Shown: positions 41,952-51,733, counted from the first letter of the stretch. The stretch is DNA of 64,000 bases from Deltaproteobacteria bacterium (GCA_016218765.1 JACRCZ010000151.1:1-64000); one strand, 5' to 3'. Numbers and translations: made by a program. Notes: a model not told the origin generated them from the letters alone.

Positions 41952-43483
41952 GCCTCGCCCTCCCGGAGCCGTGCGACCAGCGCGTCGACCACGCCGCCCA
42001 CCGTGTGCTCCGCCGCCTCGACCCCCACCGGCGCCCCGCAGTCGCGCAGGGCATCCGCCGTCACCGGCCCGATCGCCGCCAGGAGCGCCCGCGAGGCCAG
42101 GCGCGAGAACCGCTCGCCGCCCAGCGCCCTGCGCAGCCCGCGGACCGTGGAAGCGCTGGTGAAGATCGCGGCGTCGATCCCGCCGGCATCGATGCGCTCG
42201 GCCACCTTGGGGTCGAGCGGCTCGTCCGCCAGGCGGTAGGCTTGGACCTCCGCAACCACCGCCCCGCCGGCCCGCAGACCCTCGGGCAGCACGTCGCGGG
42301 CACCCTCCGCCCGCCAGACCAGGACGCGCGCCCGCGAGAGGTCGATCCCCGCGAACGCCTCGAGAATCCCCTCGGCCACGAACCGCCGGGGCACGAGGTC
42401 GGCCCGCACGCCGCGACGCCGCAGCGCCGCCGCCGTGCCCGGCCCGATGGCCGCGATGCGCGCCGCGCCGAACGCGCGCCCGTCCCGCCCCGCGGCGTCG
42501 AGCACCTCGAACAGCGCGTCGACCCCGTTCGCGCTGGTGAGAAAGACCCAGTCGAACCCGTCCAGCCGCGCCGCGGCCTCGCGCAACGGCGCCGGATCGG
42601 CCGGCGGCACGATGCGGAACACGGGCGCCGGCACCACGTCCGCGCCCAGCTCGCGCAGCCGCTCCCCCAGCCCGCCCGCCTGCGCCCGCGGTCGCGTCAC
42701 GAGCACCGCCCGCCCGAACAGCGGACGCTGCTCGAACCACCCGATCCGCTCCCGCAACGCCACCACCTCGCCCACAACGAGCACCGCCGGCGGACGAACC
42801 CCCCGCTCCCGCGCCCGCTCCGCGATGTCCCCCAGCGTCCCGACCACCACCTCCTGCCGCGGCGTCGCCCCGCGCCGAACCACCGCCGCGGGCGTCGAGG
42901 CCGCCCGCCCGCCGGCAACCAGCGCCGCGGCGATCTCGGCCAGACGTCCCACCCCCATCAGCGAGACAAGCGTCCCCGGGACGCTCGCCAGCGCCGACCA
43001 GTCGGTCCCCCCGGCTCCCCGCTCGGGATCGGGATGGTCCCCGAAGAACGTCACCGCCCGCGCCACGCGGCGGTGCGTCACCGGAATGCCCGCCGCCGCC
43101 GGCGCCGCCACCGCGCTCGTCACCCCGGGCACGATCTCCCACGCAATCCCCGCCGCCCGCAGCCGCAGCAGCTCCTCCCCGGCATAGCCGAAGACGAAGG
43201 GGTCGCCGCCCGTCAGCCGCACCACCACGGCGTGCCGACCGCCGAGCGTCGCGAGCAGCTCCGCGATGCGCTCGCGCCCGATCGTGTGGCCCGAGCCGTC
43301 GCCGCGGGCCACGTCGTGCAGCTCCGCGGAGGCCGGCGCCAGATCCAGCAAGGCGCGGTCGGACAGGTTGTCGTGCACCACGGCCCCCGCCCGGCCCAAC
43401 AGCTCGGCGCCGCGCACCGTGATCAGACCCGGATCCCCGGGACCCGCCCCGACGAGGTACACCGTCCCCACGACGCCGATCAC
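41948..43483 (-). CDS. cobA-hemD: Fused uroporphyrinogen-III C-methyltransferase / uroporphyrinogen-III synthase
   Basis: [35 protein letters not shown]...[19 protein letters not shown]...[25 protein letters not shown], then [30 protein letters not shown]...[19 protein letters not shown] start overlaps hemC stop. Confidence 0.92.
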   Translation of the reverse strand: MIGVVGTVYLVGAGPGDPGLITVRGAELLGRAGAVVHDNLSDRALLDLAPASAELHDVARGDGSGHTIGRERIAELLATLGGRHAVVVRLTGGDPFVFGYAGEELLRLRAAGIAWEIVPGVTSAVAAPAAAGIPVTHRRVARAVTFFGDHPDPERGAGGTDWSALASVPGTLVSLMGVGRLAEIAAALVAGGRAASTPAAVVRRGATPRQEVVVGTLGDIAERARERGVRPPAVLVVGEVVALRERIGWFEQRPLFGRAVLVTRPRAQAGGLGERLRELGADVVPAPVFRIVPPADPAPLREAAARLDGFDWVFLTSANGVDALFEVLDAAGRDGRAFGAARIAAIGPGTAAALRRRGVRADLVPRRFVAEGILEAFAGIDLSRARVLVWRAEGARDVLPEGLRAGGAVVAEVQAYRLADEPLDPKVAERIDAGGIDAAIFTSASTVRGLRRALGGERFSRLASRALLAAIGPVTADALRDCGAPVGVEAAEHTVGGVVDALVARLREGEA

Positions 43484-44385
43484 CTTCCCAACAGCTCGCG
43501 CGCGCCCCGCTCGATCAGCGTGGCCGCCAACGCCCGACCCAGATCGGACGGCGACCCCACGTCGCCCCGCGTCTCGCCGTCCACATGCCGCTTGCCGTCG
43601 GGCTGCGTCACCGCGGCCCGCAGCCGCAGCGACCGACCGTCCAGAGTCGCCAACGCCCCGATCGGCACCTGACATCCCCCGCCCAACGCCTCCAGCACCG
43701 CCCGCTCCGCCGCCAGACAGGACAACGACGAACACTCCGTCACCGCCGCCAGAAGCGCCCGGCACCGCTCGTCGTCCGCCCGTCCCTCGATCACCACGAT
43801 CCCCTGCCCCGGGGCCGGCATGCAGACGTCCGGAGACAACCGCTCCGCGATGCGGTGCCCCAGCCCCAGCCGCTCCAGCCCGGCACAGGCCAGGACCGTC
43901 GCGTCGAACCGGCCCTCGTCCAGCTTCCGCAAACGCGTCTCCAGGTTCCCCCGCAGCTCCACGAACGTCACGTCCCACCGGTGCCGCGCCAACGCCGCCC
44001 GCCGCCGCGGCGAGCTCGTCCCGATCCGCGCCCCCGCCGGCAGCTCGTCGATGCCGCCCCCCACCAACGCGTCCCGCGGGTCGTGCCGCGGCAACGCCCC
44101 GACCAGCTCCAGCCCCGGCGCCAGGTCCGTCGGCACGTCCTTCGCGCTGTGCACCGCCAGGTCGACGCGCCCGTCCGCCACCGCCAGCTCCAGCTCACGC
44201 ACGAAAACCCCACGACCCTCGAAGCTCCCGAACGGCACGTCCGGACGCTGGTCCCCCTCCGTCTTCACCACCTGCAACACCGTCTCGAGATCCGGGTGCG
44301 CCTGCCGCAACTCGGCCGCCACGCGGTTCGCCTGCCACATCGCGAGCTGGCTGCCCCGAGTCCCGATCACAACACGACCGTCCAT
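43480..44385 (-). CDS. hemC: Porphobilinogen deaminase (hydroxymethylbilane synthase)
   Basis: [22 protein letters not shown]...[26 protein letters not shown]...[12 protein letters not shown]...[33 protein letters not shown]...[11 protein letters not shown]. Confidence 0.95.
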   Translation of the reverse strand: MDGRVVIGTRGSQLAMWQANRVAAELRQAHPDLETVLQVVKTEGDQRPDVPFGSFEGRGVFVRELELAVADGRVDLAVHSAKDVPTDLAPGLELVGALPRHDPRDALVGGGIDELPAGARIGTSSPRRRAALARHRWDVTFVELRGNLETRLRKLDEGRFDATVLACAGLERLGLGHRIAERLSPDVCMPAPGQGIVVIEGRADDERCRALLAAVTECSSLSCLAAERAVLEALGGGCQVPIGALATLDGRSLRLRAAVTQPDGKRHVDGETRGDVGSPSDLGRALAATLIERGARELLGR

Positions 44386-44513
44386 GTCGCATCGCTCCCG
44401 CCGACCGCCGGCCCCGCCGGCAGACGGACCGCCACGAGAATGCGTCTCCCAAACGCCTCTGTCCAGATGAAACTTCATGAATTCAACCAAAATAGATGGT
44501 GGATCGATACTAC

Positions 44514-44541
44514 TTGACCAATAGGGTCGCCCTAGTAAGCT
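44514..44541 (+). promoter_or_regulatory. Candidate sigma70-type promoter (TTGACC-N16-TAAGCT) overlapping a GACC-N5-GGTC inverted repeat (possible Rrf2 operator)
   Basis: Locally AT-rich divergent intergenic region: ttgaccaatagggtcgccctagtaagct. Confidence 0.4.
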
Positions 44542-44684
44542 AGCGGCCATGGGATGGGCGCAGTTTGGGGGTTTCGATTCGTGGTTATCGTCCGGGATCA
44601 GGCAGTTGCCGGGCGGGCGGCTCGTTCGAGTGGTGACGCGAGCCGGTCCGGGCGAATCGGCGACGTGGCGGGAGGACGGGGCGG

Positions 44685-44960
44685 ATGGACGACAGCGCAA
44701 GAGTCACCGACCCCCGGGCCGTGGCGCTGGTGGACCTGGATTTGCGGCGCGAGGCGTTTCCGACGACCCTCCTTCGGGCGCTCGAGGCGCTTGGGGCGCT
44801 TCCCGTGGGGGGGCACCTGGAGTTGACGGTCAGCGATCCCCGATCGGTGGCCGATCTGCCGAAGGCGGTGAGGGAAGAGGGGCACGTCGCGTTTCCGGCG
44901 GTCCGGGTGCCGGACGGTTTCCGCATCCGCATCCAGCGGGGCGATTCGACGAGAGGTTGA
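44685..44960 (+). CDS. TusA-like fold small protein lacking the conserved CPxP cysteine
   Basis: VALVDLDLRREAFPTTLLRALEALGALPVGGHLELTVSDPRSVADLPKAVREEGHVAF resembles TusA layout (LDLRGxxCPxP...LKxLxxGxxLEVxxxDPxxxxDxPxxxxxxGH), with FPTT at the Cys position. Confidence 0.55.
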   Translation: MDDSARVTDPRAVALVDLDLRREAFPTTLLRALEALGALPVGGHLELTVSDPRSVADLPKAVREEGHVAFPAVRVPDGFRIRIQRGDSTRG

Positions 44961-44964
44961 CACG

Positions 44965-46335
44965 ATGAGCGGTCGCGGTCCGGCGGGGTCGATCCTGGAG
45001 TGTGTCGGCTCGACGCCCCTGGTCGAGCTCAAGCGGCTGGGGAGCGACACGGGGGCGCGGTTCCTGGTGAAGGTCGAGGCGCAGAACCCGGGCGGCAGCG
45101 TGAAGGACCGCATCGCGATGGCGATGGTCACGGATGCGGAGCGCGAGGGGCGGCTTCGGCCGGGGGGAACGATCATCGAGGCCACGGCGGGGAACACGGG
45201 CGTCGGCCTCGCGCTGGTCGCGGCGGTGCGCGGCTATCGCTGCATCTTCGTCCTGCCCGACAAGATGAGTCGCGAGAAGATCGCGCTGCTCGAGGCGTAC
45301 GGTGCGGAGACCGTGATCGTTCCGACCTCCGTCGCCCCGGACTCGCCGCACAGCTACAACAGCGTGGCCGATCGCCTGGCGCGGGAGATCCCGGGGGCCT
45401 TCCGGCCGAGCCAGTTTTCCAACCCCAGCAATCCCGACGTCCACTACCGGACGACGGGTCCCGAGATCTGGGAGGCGACGGGCGGGAAGCTGGACGCGTT
45501 CGTCGCGGGCGCCGGCACGGGCGGGACGATTTCGGGCGTCGGGCGATTCCTGAAGGAGAAGAACCCGGCGATCCGCGTCGTGCTCGCCGATCCGGAGGGC
45601 TCGATCCTCTCCGGCGATGCTCCGCGGTCGTACAAGGTCGAGGGGATCGGCGAGGATTTCATTCCGGCGACGTTCGACCGGCAGGCGGTGGACGATTTCG
45701 TGCGCGTTCCGGATCGCGAGAGCTTCCGGATCGCGCGGCGTTTGGCGCGGGAGGAAGGCATCCTCTCGGGAGGCTCGTCGGGCACCGCGCTGGCGGGTGC
45801 GCTGCGCTACGCCGAGCGGCTGCCGCGGGGTGCGACGCTGGTCGTCCTGCTCCCCGACACGGGACGCAACTATCTCTCCAAGATGTACTCCGACGACTGG
45901 CTGCGCGAGCAGGGTCTGCTCGACGGGCCTTCGCCGGCGCGCAAGGCGACCCTGGCCGACCTCCTGGCCAGGAAGGCCGGCGGCGGCGTCGTCCTGGCCA
46001 TCGATGCCGGCCGGCCGATTCGCGACGCCATCCGGATGATGAAGGAGTGCGAGGTCTCGCAGCTTCCCGTCACCGCGGACGGGCGCGTGGTGGGCCAGGT
46101 GGACGAGGTGTCGTTGCTCCAGGCGCTCAACCGCGGCGGACAGCCCGGGTCGACCTCGGTCCGCGACGCCATGGGCCTCGCGCCTCCCGCGCTGGAGCCC
46201 GGGGTCTCCGTCGAGGAGGCCTTCCGCGTCCTGCTTTCCGGACACTCGGGCATCCTCGTCGCCGAGAACGGGGAGCCGCGCGGCTTCGTGACGCGCATCG
46301 ATCTGGTCCGCTTCTGGGCCGAGGCCGGGACATGA
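44965..46335 (+). CDS. Cystathionine beta-synthase / PLP-dependent cysteine synthase with C-terminal CBS domains
   Basis: ECVGSTPLVELKRLGSDTGARFLVKVEAQNPGGSVKDRIAMAMV...ATAGNTGVGLALVAAVRGYRCIFVLPDKMS...SGGSSGTALAGAL...C-terminal tandem CBS-like repeats. Confidence 0.92.
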   Translation: MSGRGPAGSILECVGSTPLVELKRLGSDTGARFLVKVEAQNPGGSVKDRIAMAMVTDAEREGRLRPGGTIIEATAGNTGVGLALVAAVRGYRCIFVLPDKMSREKIALLEAYGAETVIVPTSVAPDSPHSYNSVADRLAREIPGAFRPSQFSNPSNPDVHYRTTGPEIWEATGGKLDAFVAGAGTGGTISGVGRFLKEKNPAIRVVLADPEGSILSGDAPRSYKVEGIGEDFIPATFDRQAVDDFVRVPDRESFRIARRLAREEGILSGGSSGTALAGALRYAERLPRGATLVVLLPDTGRNYLSKMYSDDWLREQGLLDGPSPARKATLADLLARKAGGGVVLAIDAGRPIRDAIRMMKECEVSQLPVTADGRVVGQVDEVSLLQALNRGGQPGSTSVRDAMGLAPPALEPGVSVEEAFRVLLSGHSGILVAENGEPRGFVTRIDLVRFWAEAGT

Positions 46336-47507
46336 AGCTCGCCACGCTGTGCATCCACGCCGGCCAGCCGCCCGATCCCGCCACCGGCGCGACCATCGTC
46401 CCGATCTACCAGACGTCCACGTACACCCAGGAAGCGATCGGCCGCCACAAGGGCTACGAGTACTCGCGCACCGGCAATCCCACCCGCAGCGCGCTCGAAA
46501 ACGCCCTGGCGGCCGTCGAGAACGGCTCGCACGGCCTCGCCTTCGCCTCCGGCTCCGCCGCGACCGCCGCGGTCCTCCACCTCCTGCGCCCGGGCGAGCG
46601 CGTCGTGGCCGCCGACGACCTGTACGGCGGGACGATCCGCCTGTTCGAGACCGTCTTCCGCCCCATGGGCGTCCTGTTCGACTACGTCGACGCCGCCGAC
46701 AGCGGCAAGCTGCGCGGGGCGCTCGAGCGTCCCGCGCGCCTCGTGTGGCTCGAGACGCCGACCAACCCGCTCCTGCGGGTCGTCGACCTGCGCGCCGCGG
46801 CGAACGCCGCGCGGGACGCGGGCGCCCTGTTGGCCGTCGACAACACCTTCGCCACGCCGGCCCTGCAGCGTCCTCTGGATCTGGGTGCCGACGTCGTCGT
46901 CCACAGCACCACCAAGTACATCGCCGGGCACAGCGACCTCATCGGGGGCGCCGTGATCGTCCGCGACGACGAGCTGGCGGCCAGGCTGCGTTTCCTGCAG
47001 AACGCGGAAGGCGCCGTCCCGGGGCCCTTCGACGCCTGGCTCGCGCTGCGGGGCTTGAAGACGCTGCCCCTGCGCATGCGGGCCCACACGGAAAACGCGC
47101 TGCGCGTGGCAAAGGTCCTGTCCGAGCACCCTGCCGTCCAGGCCGTGTTCTATCCCGGTCTGCCCTCCCACCCGCAGTACGAGGTGGCGCGCTCGCAGAT
47201 GGCCGGGGGCGGCGGCATGGTCACCGCGCGCCTGCGCGGCGGCCGCGACGCCGTCGACCGTTTCCTGGGCGCGCTCCGCGTCTTCCAGCTCGCCGAGAGC
47301 CTCGGCGGCGTCGAGTCGCTGGTCTGCCACCCGGCCACGATGTCCCACGCCTCGGTGCCCGAGGCCGCGCGCCTCTCGCGCGGGATCGACGACGGCCTCG
47401 TCCGTCTGTCCGTCGGCATCGAGGACCCCGACGACCTCGTGGAGGACATGGTGCGCGCGCTCGACGGGGCTGCCGCGCGGCCTTCGTGTCCGGGCTGTCT
47501 GCCGTAG
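46332..47507 (+). CDS. Cystathionine gamma-synthase/lyase (PLP Cys/Met metabolism family)
   Basis: LATLCIHAGQPPDPATGATIVPIYQTSTYTQ...YEYSRTGNPTRSALENALAAVENG...VHSTTKYIAGHSDLIGGAV...ESLGGVESLVCHPATMSHASVP. Confidence 0.94.
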   Translation: MKLATLCIHAGQPPDPATGATIVPIYQTSTYTQEAIGRHKGYEYSRTGNPTRSALENALAAVENGSHGLAFASGSAATAAVLHLLRPGERVVAADDLYGGTIRLFETVFRPMGVLFDYVDAADSGKLRGALERPARLVWLETPTNPLLRVVDLRAAANAARDAGALLAVDNTFATPALQRPLDLGADVVVHSTTKYIAGHSDLIGGAVIVRDDELAARLRFLQNAEGAVPGPFDAWLALRGLKTLPLRMRAHTENALRVAKVLSEHPAVQAVFYPGLPSHPQYEVARSQMAGGGGMVTARLRGGRDAVDRFLGALRVFQLAESLGGVESLVCHPATMSHASVPEAARLSRGIDDGLVRLSVGIEDPDDLVEDMVRALDGAAARPSCPGCLP

Positions 47508-47511
47508 GGCG

Positions 47512-48738
47512 TCAGGGCGGGGGAACCGGGCAGCCGTCGGCCATGCACGTGGGGTCGTCCTCGCAGCACGGCGGCTGGCACGACGGGCAGCCGGGCGGTG
47601 CGCCGCAGTGCTCGCAGCACACCAGTCCGGGACGGCACGTCGAGGCGCCGGCCCAGCCCGAGCAATCCTGGCCCGCGGTGCGCAGCACGCACGAGTCGTC
47701 CGGCAGGCATCCCGCGTCGTCGTGGAAGTTGCGGGTCGGCCCGCAGTCGCAGCCGGGCATCACGCACGGGTCGAGCAGGTTGGGCGCGCCGCAGAAGTAG
47801 TCGCCGCACGAACAGCCCCAGTCGCCCGACTCGCAGTCGTGCCAGATCCCCCCCGTCGTCTCGCACGCCGCGCGCCGATCGGCGCCCGGGCACCCCGCGT
47901 CCGGGACACAGCCACGCCCGCCGTCGAACGTGCGGAACGGCCCGCAGTCGCATTGCTCGCCGCAGGCGTAGCACTCGAACAGCTCCTCGCCGCACGCGAA
48001 CGGGCACCGGCACTCGGGCTCGCCGTGCCACGTCCCGTCGCTGTTCCGGCACAGCGCCTCGGCCTCGCAGCCGGCCACTTCCACTCCGCAGCCCTCGCCC
48101 GGATGGAAGCGCGCCCCCGGCCCGCAGTCGCACGAGTCCAACGGCGACTCGGTGATGCACGCGTCGGGAACGCCGCACGAGAACCCGCAGTAGCCGGCCG
48201 AGGCGGGGAACCACGAGCCGCCGGTCGCCAGACAAAGCGCCGCGTCGCACGTCGCGTGGACGGCTTCGCACTCCGCGAGGGACGCGAACGGCCGGCCGCA
48301 ATCCGCGCCCGCGCACTCGCACCCGACGACGTCGAAGCACTCCCGGCCGTCCCAGAACGTCCCCAGGTATTCGGCGCAGCCGCCGCCGTCGCACATCCGC
48401 CCCGCGGCGACCTGCGCGGCGCACTCCGCGTCGCCGCCCCCGTCGTCACCCGCCGTGTCGCCGTCCGACGTGCCGTCGTCCACGACCTCGATGACCTCGA
48501 GGATCGCGTCGTCCGGAGCGTCCGCGGCCTCTTCGGAGTCCGCGGCGTCCAAGACGTCGGCCGCCTCGTCCGTCGCCGTGTCGAGCGACGCGTCGCCCGA
48601 CAGCTCGATGCCGCCCGAGCAATGGAGGACGGGGAGGAGGAGGGCGAGGAGGAGCGGTAGAGCGGTGGAGCGGTGGAGCGGTGGCGGGGCAGGGCGGCCG
48701 CGGCTCGTGTCGGAATGGTAGCTCAGCAAACAGTCCAT
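47512..48738 (-). CDS. Cys-rich secreted lipoprotein with acidic linker
   Basis: ALPLLLALLLPVLHCSGG lipobox; acidic DTATDEAADVLDAADSEEAADAPDDA linker; repeated CDCGPGxRFHxGxGC / CDCGPxRxFDGGRGC / CDCGPTRNFHDDAGC blocks. Confidence 0.75.
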   Translation of the reverse strand: MDCLLSYHSDTSRGRPAPPPLHRSTALPLLLALLLPVLHCSGGIELSGDASLDTATDEAADVLDAADSEEAADAPDDAILEVIEVVDDGTSDGDTAGDDGGGDAECAAQVAAGRMCDGGGCAEYLGTFWDGRECFDVVGCECAGADCGRPFASLAECEAVHATCDAALCLATGGSWFPASAGYCGFSCGVPDACITESPLDSCDCGPGARFHPGEGCGVEVAGCEAEALCRNSDGTWHGEPECRCPFACGEELFECYACGEQCDCGPFRTFDGGRGCVPDAGCPGADRRAACETTGGIWHDCESGDWGCSCGDYFCGAPNLLDPCVMPGCDCGPTRNFHDDAGCLPDDSCVLRTAGQDCSGWAGASTCRPGLVCCEHCGAPPGCPSCQPPCCEDDPTCMADGCPVPPP

Positions 48739-48926
48739 GCATGCACCTCAGCGACCCGGACCTTAGCAAGGGGCGTTCCCGCCGTCTGCCGTGCGCCGGT
48801 CCCGGCGCGCCGGCCCCCGATTCGCCCGCTTTCGCGGACAGTTCGGCGGCGCGAGCAGCGGCGGGTCGCCGGCGGCGGGGACGGCGGGAGTGGCACGCTG
48901 CGGCACGGGTGGGCGGCGGGCGAGAG

Positions 48927-50033
48927 CTACCGGTACAGGACGAACGACTGGAACGCCGCCGACTCGTTGTAGACGCGCATGCCGCCGGAACCCTCCAGCG
49001 TCGCGCGCTCGCCCGAGCTCGGCGTGTACTCCAGCTCGGCGTGCTCGCCGGACTCGTTGTCGAAGGTGCAGCGAATCGTCGTGCCGTCCCAGATTGCCCG
49101 CAGGCGACGAAGCGCATCTCGCGGCCGAGTCGCGTCCTCCGCAGCCGTCTCGGCGGCCGTCACGAAGTTGACCGACCCGCTGCCGTCGTTCTGCCACAGG
49201 CTGAGCGATCGCTCCTGCCACTCGAAGAAGCAGCCCCACCACACCATCGTCGAGCCCATCGGCGACGTCGTGTCGGCGAACAGCGCGCCGGTGTAGTTGG
49301 AGCCCGAGCGCGCCGAGCCCTGGAGCCGGAACCGGGCCTCGACGGCGTACGGCGCCGTGGCGGGCTGATCGAGCCACAGGTCCGCGCCGTAGGGCGACGA
49401 CGTGCCGGTCACGACGTCGGCCGTCACGGTCCAGATGTCGCCCCGGCCGTTCCACGTCGCGGACGGCGTCAGGCGGTTCGGCACGAAGGAGTCGAAGGCA
49501 TCGATCCAGCCCAGCGATCCGGGCGCTCCGGGCGCCTCGCAGGCGTCCCCGAGTCCGTCGCCGTCGCCGTCGACCTGCCCGGGGTTGGCCCACGTCGGGC
49601 AGTTGTCGCACGCGTCGTCGAGCCCGTCGCCGTCCTCGTCGTGCCCCACCGGGTCCGTGCAGGTCGGGCCGACGTCGGCGTCTGCATCGGCATCGGCGTC
49701 TGCATCGGCGTCGGCGTCTGCGTCGGCATCTGCGTCGGCATCGGCGTCTGCGCCTGCGTCGGCGTCGGCATCCGCGTCTGCATCTGCATCGGCACCCGTT
49801 TCGACGGGAGTTTCCGCCTCCGGCGTGTCGCCGCCGTCGTCCCCGGGCGGCGTCGTGTCGCCGGCGGTGTCTCCGCCGTCGGCCAGCGCCGGGTCGCACG
49901 ATCCGAAGTAGCAGACGAAGCCCGAGGGGCAGCCGCTACTGCATTCGTTCGACGGCCCGCAGCCGGCGAAGACCACGAGCGTTGCGACCGTCGCGGTGAC
50001 GAGACCCGTGCGCGCTGCCATCGACTTCGTCAT
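48927..50033 (-). CDS. Lipoprotein with (Ala-Asp)n stalk, thrombospondin type-3-like Ca-binding motif and C-terminal lectin/LamG-like domain
   Basis: ATVATLVVFAGCGPSNEC lipobox; GADADADADADADAGADADAD...; DEDGDGLDDACDNCPTWANPGQVDGDGDGLGDAC; C-terminal beta-rich region (domain call tentative). Confidence 0.75.
   Translation of the reverse strand: MTKSMAARTGLVTATVATLVVFAGCGPSNECSSGCPSGFVCYFGSCDPALADGGDTAGDTTPPGDDGGDTPEAETPVETGADADADADADADAGADADADADADADADADADADADADADVGPTCTDPVGHDEDGDGLDDACDNCPTWANPGQVDGDGDGLGDACEAPGAPGSLGWIDAFDSFVPNRLTPSATWNGRGDIWTVTADVVTGTSSPYGADLWLDQPATAPYAVEARFRLQGSARSGSNYTGALFADTTSPMGSTMVWWGCFFEWQERSLSLWQNDGSGSVNFVTAAETAAEDATRPRDALRRLRAIWDGTTIRCTFDNESGEHAELEYTPSSGERATLEGSGGMRVYNESAAFQSFVLYR
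49672..49796. repeat. Hexanucleotide-type repeat encoding (Ala-Asp)n
   Basis: Alternating gcgtct/gcatcg/gcgtcg units read directly. Confidence 0.9.
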
Positions 50034-50114
50034 GCGCCACCTCGCTTCCTGATCCGCCCCGCGGAAGATCAGCACGGAAGGGCGTGGGGTGCAAGCGGGG
50101 GAAGGGGATATCGC

Positions 50115-51620
50115 TCAATCCCCAGGCCCGAACTCGATCGTGGCGTCGCCCGCCGCGGTCGTCTCCACCAGCAGCAGACCCCGGGCGCGGTCCCACGCCC
50201 AGCGGCCGGGAACGCCGGTGAGCGTCGCCGTCGCGCCGTCGGCGTACAGGCGGGCGGGCGCAACGAGCTCCGTGATGCCGGGCGTCGCCGCGAAGTCCAG
50301 CGTCCCGTGGCGCGTCTCCGGGTCCCACGTGAATGCCCCGACCGTTCCCGAAACCGCGCGCGGATAGGCCCGCACCAGAGCCGCGACCGACGGCGTCTCC
50401 ACGCCGCCCCAGCCCGTCACGCTGAACGCCTCCTCGTTCCACACGTCGCGCGCCGTCGAGTACTCCCACGCCGTGCCGTGGAACAAATAGCGGTCGAGCG
50501 ACGCGAAGTTCGCCGCGAGGTACCGCCGCCCGCCGTCCGTGCCCGTCACGCACCCGAACTCGCCGAGCAGGAGCGGCGACCCGTTCGCCTCCGCCCAGGT
50601 CGTCCACGGCAGGAGGTCGGCATCCGTGTCGTAGGTCGCCGCGTCGGGCCCCAGCAGGAACACCGCCGCCGCGTAGTAGTGCGGCGCGAAGACCATCCCG
50701 CCCCCCGCGGGCGTCTCCAGCGCCGTCACCCGATCGGCCGCGTCCACCCCGGACGGCTCGAAGAAGATCAAGGCCCCCGGCGCGACCTCGCGCAGCACCG
50801 TGGCCATCCGCTCGTAGAACGGCCGCAGCACCGTGCGCGACCACTCGCCCACTTCCGCGCTGCCGTCATGAGGTTCGTTCATCACGTCGAAGCCGATCAC
50901 CCCCTCGACCGGCCACAACCGCTCGGCAACCCGCCGCCACATCGCCTCGAAATCGTCCCGCACCCCGCCGCCGTTCGTCCAGAACCGGTCGTAGGCCGCA
51001 TCGACCTCCCCGTCGCCCAGATAACCCTGGAACCAGTTCGCGCAATCCGTCCGCGGCGTCATCGCCGGGTCCGGCAGCGCCCAGAGCGGGAATCCGTCGC
51101 CGCACAACGGCGAGGCGAACGCGTCCTGGTGGAAATCGACAATGACGCGCACCCCCCGCCGCCCGAAACTCTCCGCCATCGCCGCGTATCGGCCGAGGTA
51201 CTCGTCGTCCCACGCCCCGCGCGTCGGCTCGAGCCCCTCCCACGAGAACGTCAGGCGCACCACGTCGAGCCCCCACTCGGCGACCCGCGCCGTGTACGTC
51301 TCGAGCGCCTCGGCGAACGGCGGGTCGCCGGCCTGCTCGGGACGTCCGGACTCGGCGAAGGGGAAGGGGAAGAACGGATCGAACTTCGAGCGGCCCCCGG
51401 CGTTCACGCCGCGCAGCAGCACCTCGCGCCCGAGCGCATCGAGCACGCGGCGACCGTTCACCGTGACGCGCAGGGTGGGAAGCGCGGGGGGAGAGAGAGG
51501 CGGAGTCGAGCCGTCGGCGCAGGCGGCGGCAAGCGCGGCGAGGAGGGCGCAGACCGGAAGTGCAAAATGCAAAACATGCAATGCAAAGTGCAAAACGGCT
51601 GACGTCGAATGGTCTCGCAT
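50115..51620 (-). CDS. Secreted glycoside hydrolase family 5 (cellulase/endoglycoceramidase-like)
   Basis: LLRGVNAGGRSKFDPFFPF...VRLTFSWEGLEPTRGAWDDEYL...VIVDFHQDAFA...VIGFDVMNEPHDG...SPLLLGEFGCVTG. Confidence 0.88.
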   Translation of the reverse strand: MRDHSTSAVLHFALHVLHFALPVCALLAALAAACADGSTPPLSPPALPTLRVTVNGRRVLDALGREVLLRGVNAGGRSKFDPFFPFPFAESGRPEQAGDPPFAEALETYTARVAEWGLDVVRLTFSWEGLEPTRGAWDDEYLGRYAAMAESFGRRGVRVIVDFHQDAFASPLCGDGFPLWALPDPAMTPRTDCANWFQGYLGDGEVDAAYDRFWTNGGGVRDDFEAMWRRVAERLWPVEGVIGFDVMNEPHDGSAEVGEWSRTVLRPFYERMATVLREVAPGALIFFEPSGVDAADRVTALETPAGGGMVFAPHYYAAAVFLLGPDAATYDTDADLLPWTTWAEANGSPLLLGEFGCVTGTDGGRRYLAANFASLDRYLFHGTAWEYSTARDVWNEEAFSVTGWGGVETPSVAALVRAYPRAVSGTVGAFTWDPETRHGTLDFAATPGITELVAPARLYADGATATLTGVPGRWAWDRARGLLLVETTAAGDATIEFGPGD

Positions 51621-51733
51621 GCCGTGAGAGTACACGTTTCCGGACCGGGTGAAGTGGGACGAACAACTGTTGATCTCCACCTCCCCCCGGACTATGCGCA
51701 GATCGGGATACGGGGGTCGAAGGAGGTTCGACC

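Noticed and set aside
49672-49796. CRISPR-like periodic array
   Set aside because: Period is 6 bp, within a coding frame encoding (Ala-Asp)n; no spacers.
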